Assembly: GCA_003343995.1 (NCBI GenBank)
Contig: QAKE01000048.1
Coordinates: forward strand, 1-16,289
Direction of reading: 5' to 3'
From: Bacillota bacterium
Lineage (GTDB): Bacteria; Bacillota; Clostridia; Christensenellales; Borkfalkiaceae
Length of the DNA: 16,289 nt
In this document: in pieces, positions 16,165 to 16,289 of the stretch
How the letters are laid out: the number at the start of each line of letters is the position of its first letter
Position numbering within the stretch: position 1 is the first letter of the stretch
Made by a program: the position numbers and the translations under genes
The notes under the pieces: model-generated
The model's database searches: none
Seen by the model: the letters and a program-made list of their open reading frames with translations, nothing else
Told to the model about the DNA's origin: nothing

Positions 16165-16289
16165 TTAGTTTCTGATTGACGAACAAAATTCTTTGGGTAA
16201 TACTCCAAATTGTTTTTGGAAGCATTTAGCAAAGTAAGACGAAGAGTTGAATCCTACAATGTAACATATTTCATTAATTTTATAATTTC
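16165..16289 (-). CDS. AraC-type DNA-binding C-terminus, probably a hybrid two-component system regulator (5' part outside window)
   Basis: Read on the minus strand from the window edge, 40 residues end at TAA (16165-16167). The peptide INEICYIVGFNSSSYFAKCF followed by QKQFGVLPKEFCSSIRN is the second helix-turn-helix and closing consensus of an AraC-family DNA-binding domain (GF-S--YF---F---G--P-EF). In Bacteroidota, AraC domains next to SusC/SusD loci usually form the C-terminus of hybrid two-component systems that sense oligosaccharides in the periplasm and activate the PUL. A stand-alone AraC regulator cannot be excluded because the sensor, kinase and receiver parts lie outside the window. 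The gene is convergent with the PUL and separated by the terminator hairpin. Confidence 0.88.
   Translation of the reverse strand, partial: NYKINEICYIVGFNSSSYFAKCFQKQFGVLPKEFCSSIRN

Noticed and set aside
16040..16225. Minus-strand 61-codon frame near the right edge
   Set aside because: It overlaps the regulator C-terminus in another frame; the overlapping frame has the AraC signature and this one has none.
1..16289. CRISPR arrays, tRNA or rRNA genes, insertion sequences
   Set aside because: No regularly spaced repeats, no tRNA-like cloverleaf or rRNA segment, and no transposase or terminal inverted repeats were seen on either strand.

Overview
The window is part of a polysaccharide utilization locus (PUL) from a Bacteroidota bacterium, most likely a gut or host-associated member of Bacteroidales (Bacteroides, Parabacteroides or a relative). 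The evidence is a SusC/SusD pair, a DUF1735-type surface lipoprotein, several exported glycoside hydrolases, C-terminal domains resembling type IX secretion sorting signals, AT-rich DNA with A-rich rather than strong Shine-Dalgarno leaders, and the C-terminal end of an AraC-type regulator at the right edge. Genus and species cannot be fixed from the sequence.

Layout, left to right, all on the + strand unless stated: the C-terminal half of a SusC TonB-dependent transporter (1-1457, cut by the window); SusD (1459-3168); a short DUF1735 lipoprotein (3205-3750); an AT-rich hairpin gap; a large GH2 beta-galactosidase-type enzyme with a LamG-like domain placed after its catalytic barrel and an 11-G run in its coding sequence (3877-7653); a secreted protein with a central ricin-like region and a C-terminal sorting-like domain (7675-8880); a secreted clan GH-A (GH5-like) hydrolase (8895-10409); a second member of the same secreted paralogue family (10435-11727); a probable terminator; a GH42-like hydrolase whose signal peptide appears to be split by a one-base frameshift (11818/11865-13823); a second, smaller GH2 enzyme (13853-15661); about 500 bp without a convincing gene; a likely bidirectional terminator; and, on the minus strand, the last 40 residues of an AraC-type regulator, probably a hybrid two-component sensor (16165-16289).

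Inferred working: SusD and the DUF1735 lipoprotein bind glycan at the cell surface, SusC imports oligosaccharides, and the GH5-like, GH42-like and two GH2 enzymes cut the chain and remove beta-linked sugars, probably galactose or a related sugar. The two paralogous secreted proteins look like extra surface or secreted glycan-binding factors. The convergent regulator is the obvious candidate to control the locus. Substrate identity is not determined; two GH2 enzymes plus a GH42-like enzyme suggest a beta-galactoside-containing plant or host glycan.

The points most worth a second look are the G11 homopolymer in the GH2 gene (a possible phase-variation switch), the frameshifted signal peptide of the GH42-like gene, the tandem ricin-like/sorting-domain paralogues around a glycosidase, and the LamG module set inside the GH2 architecture.
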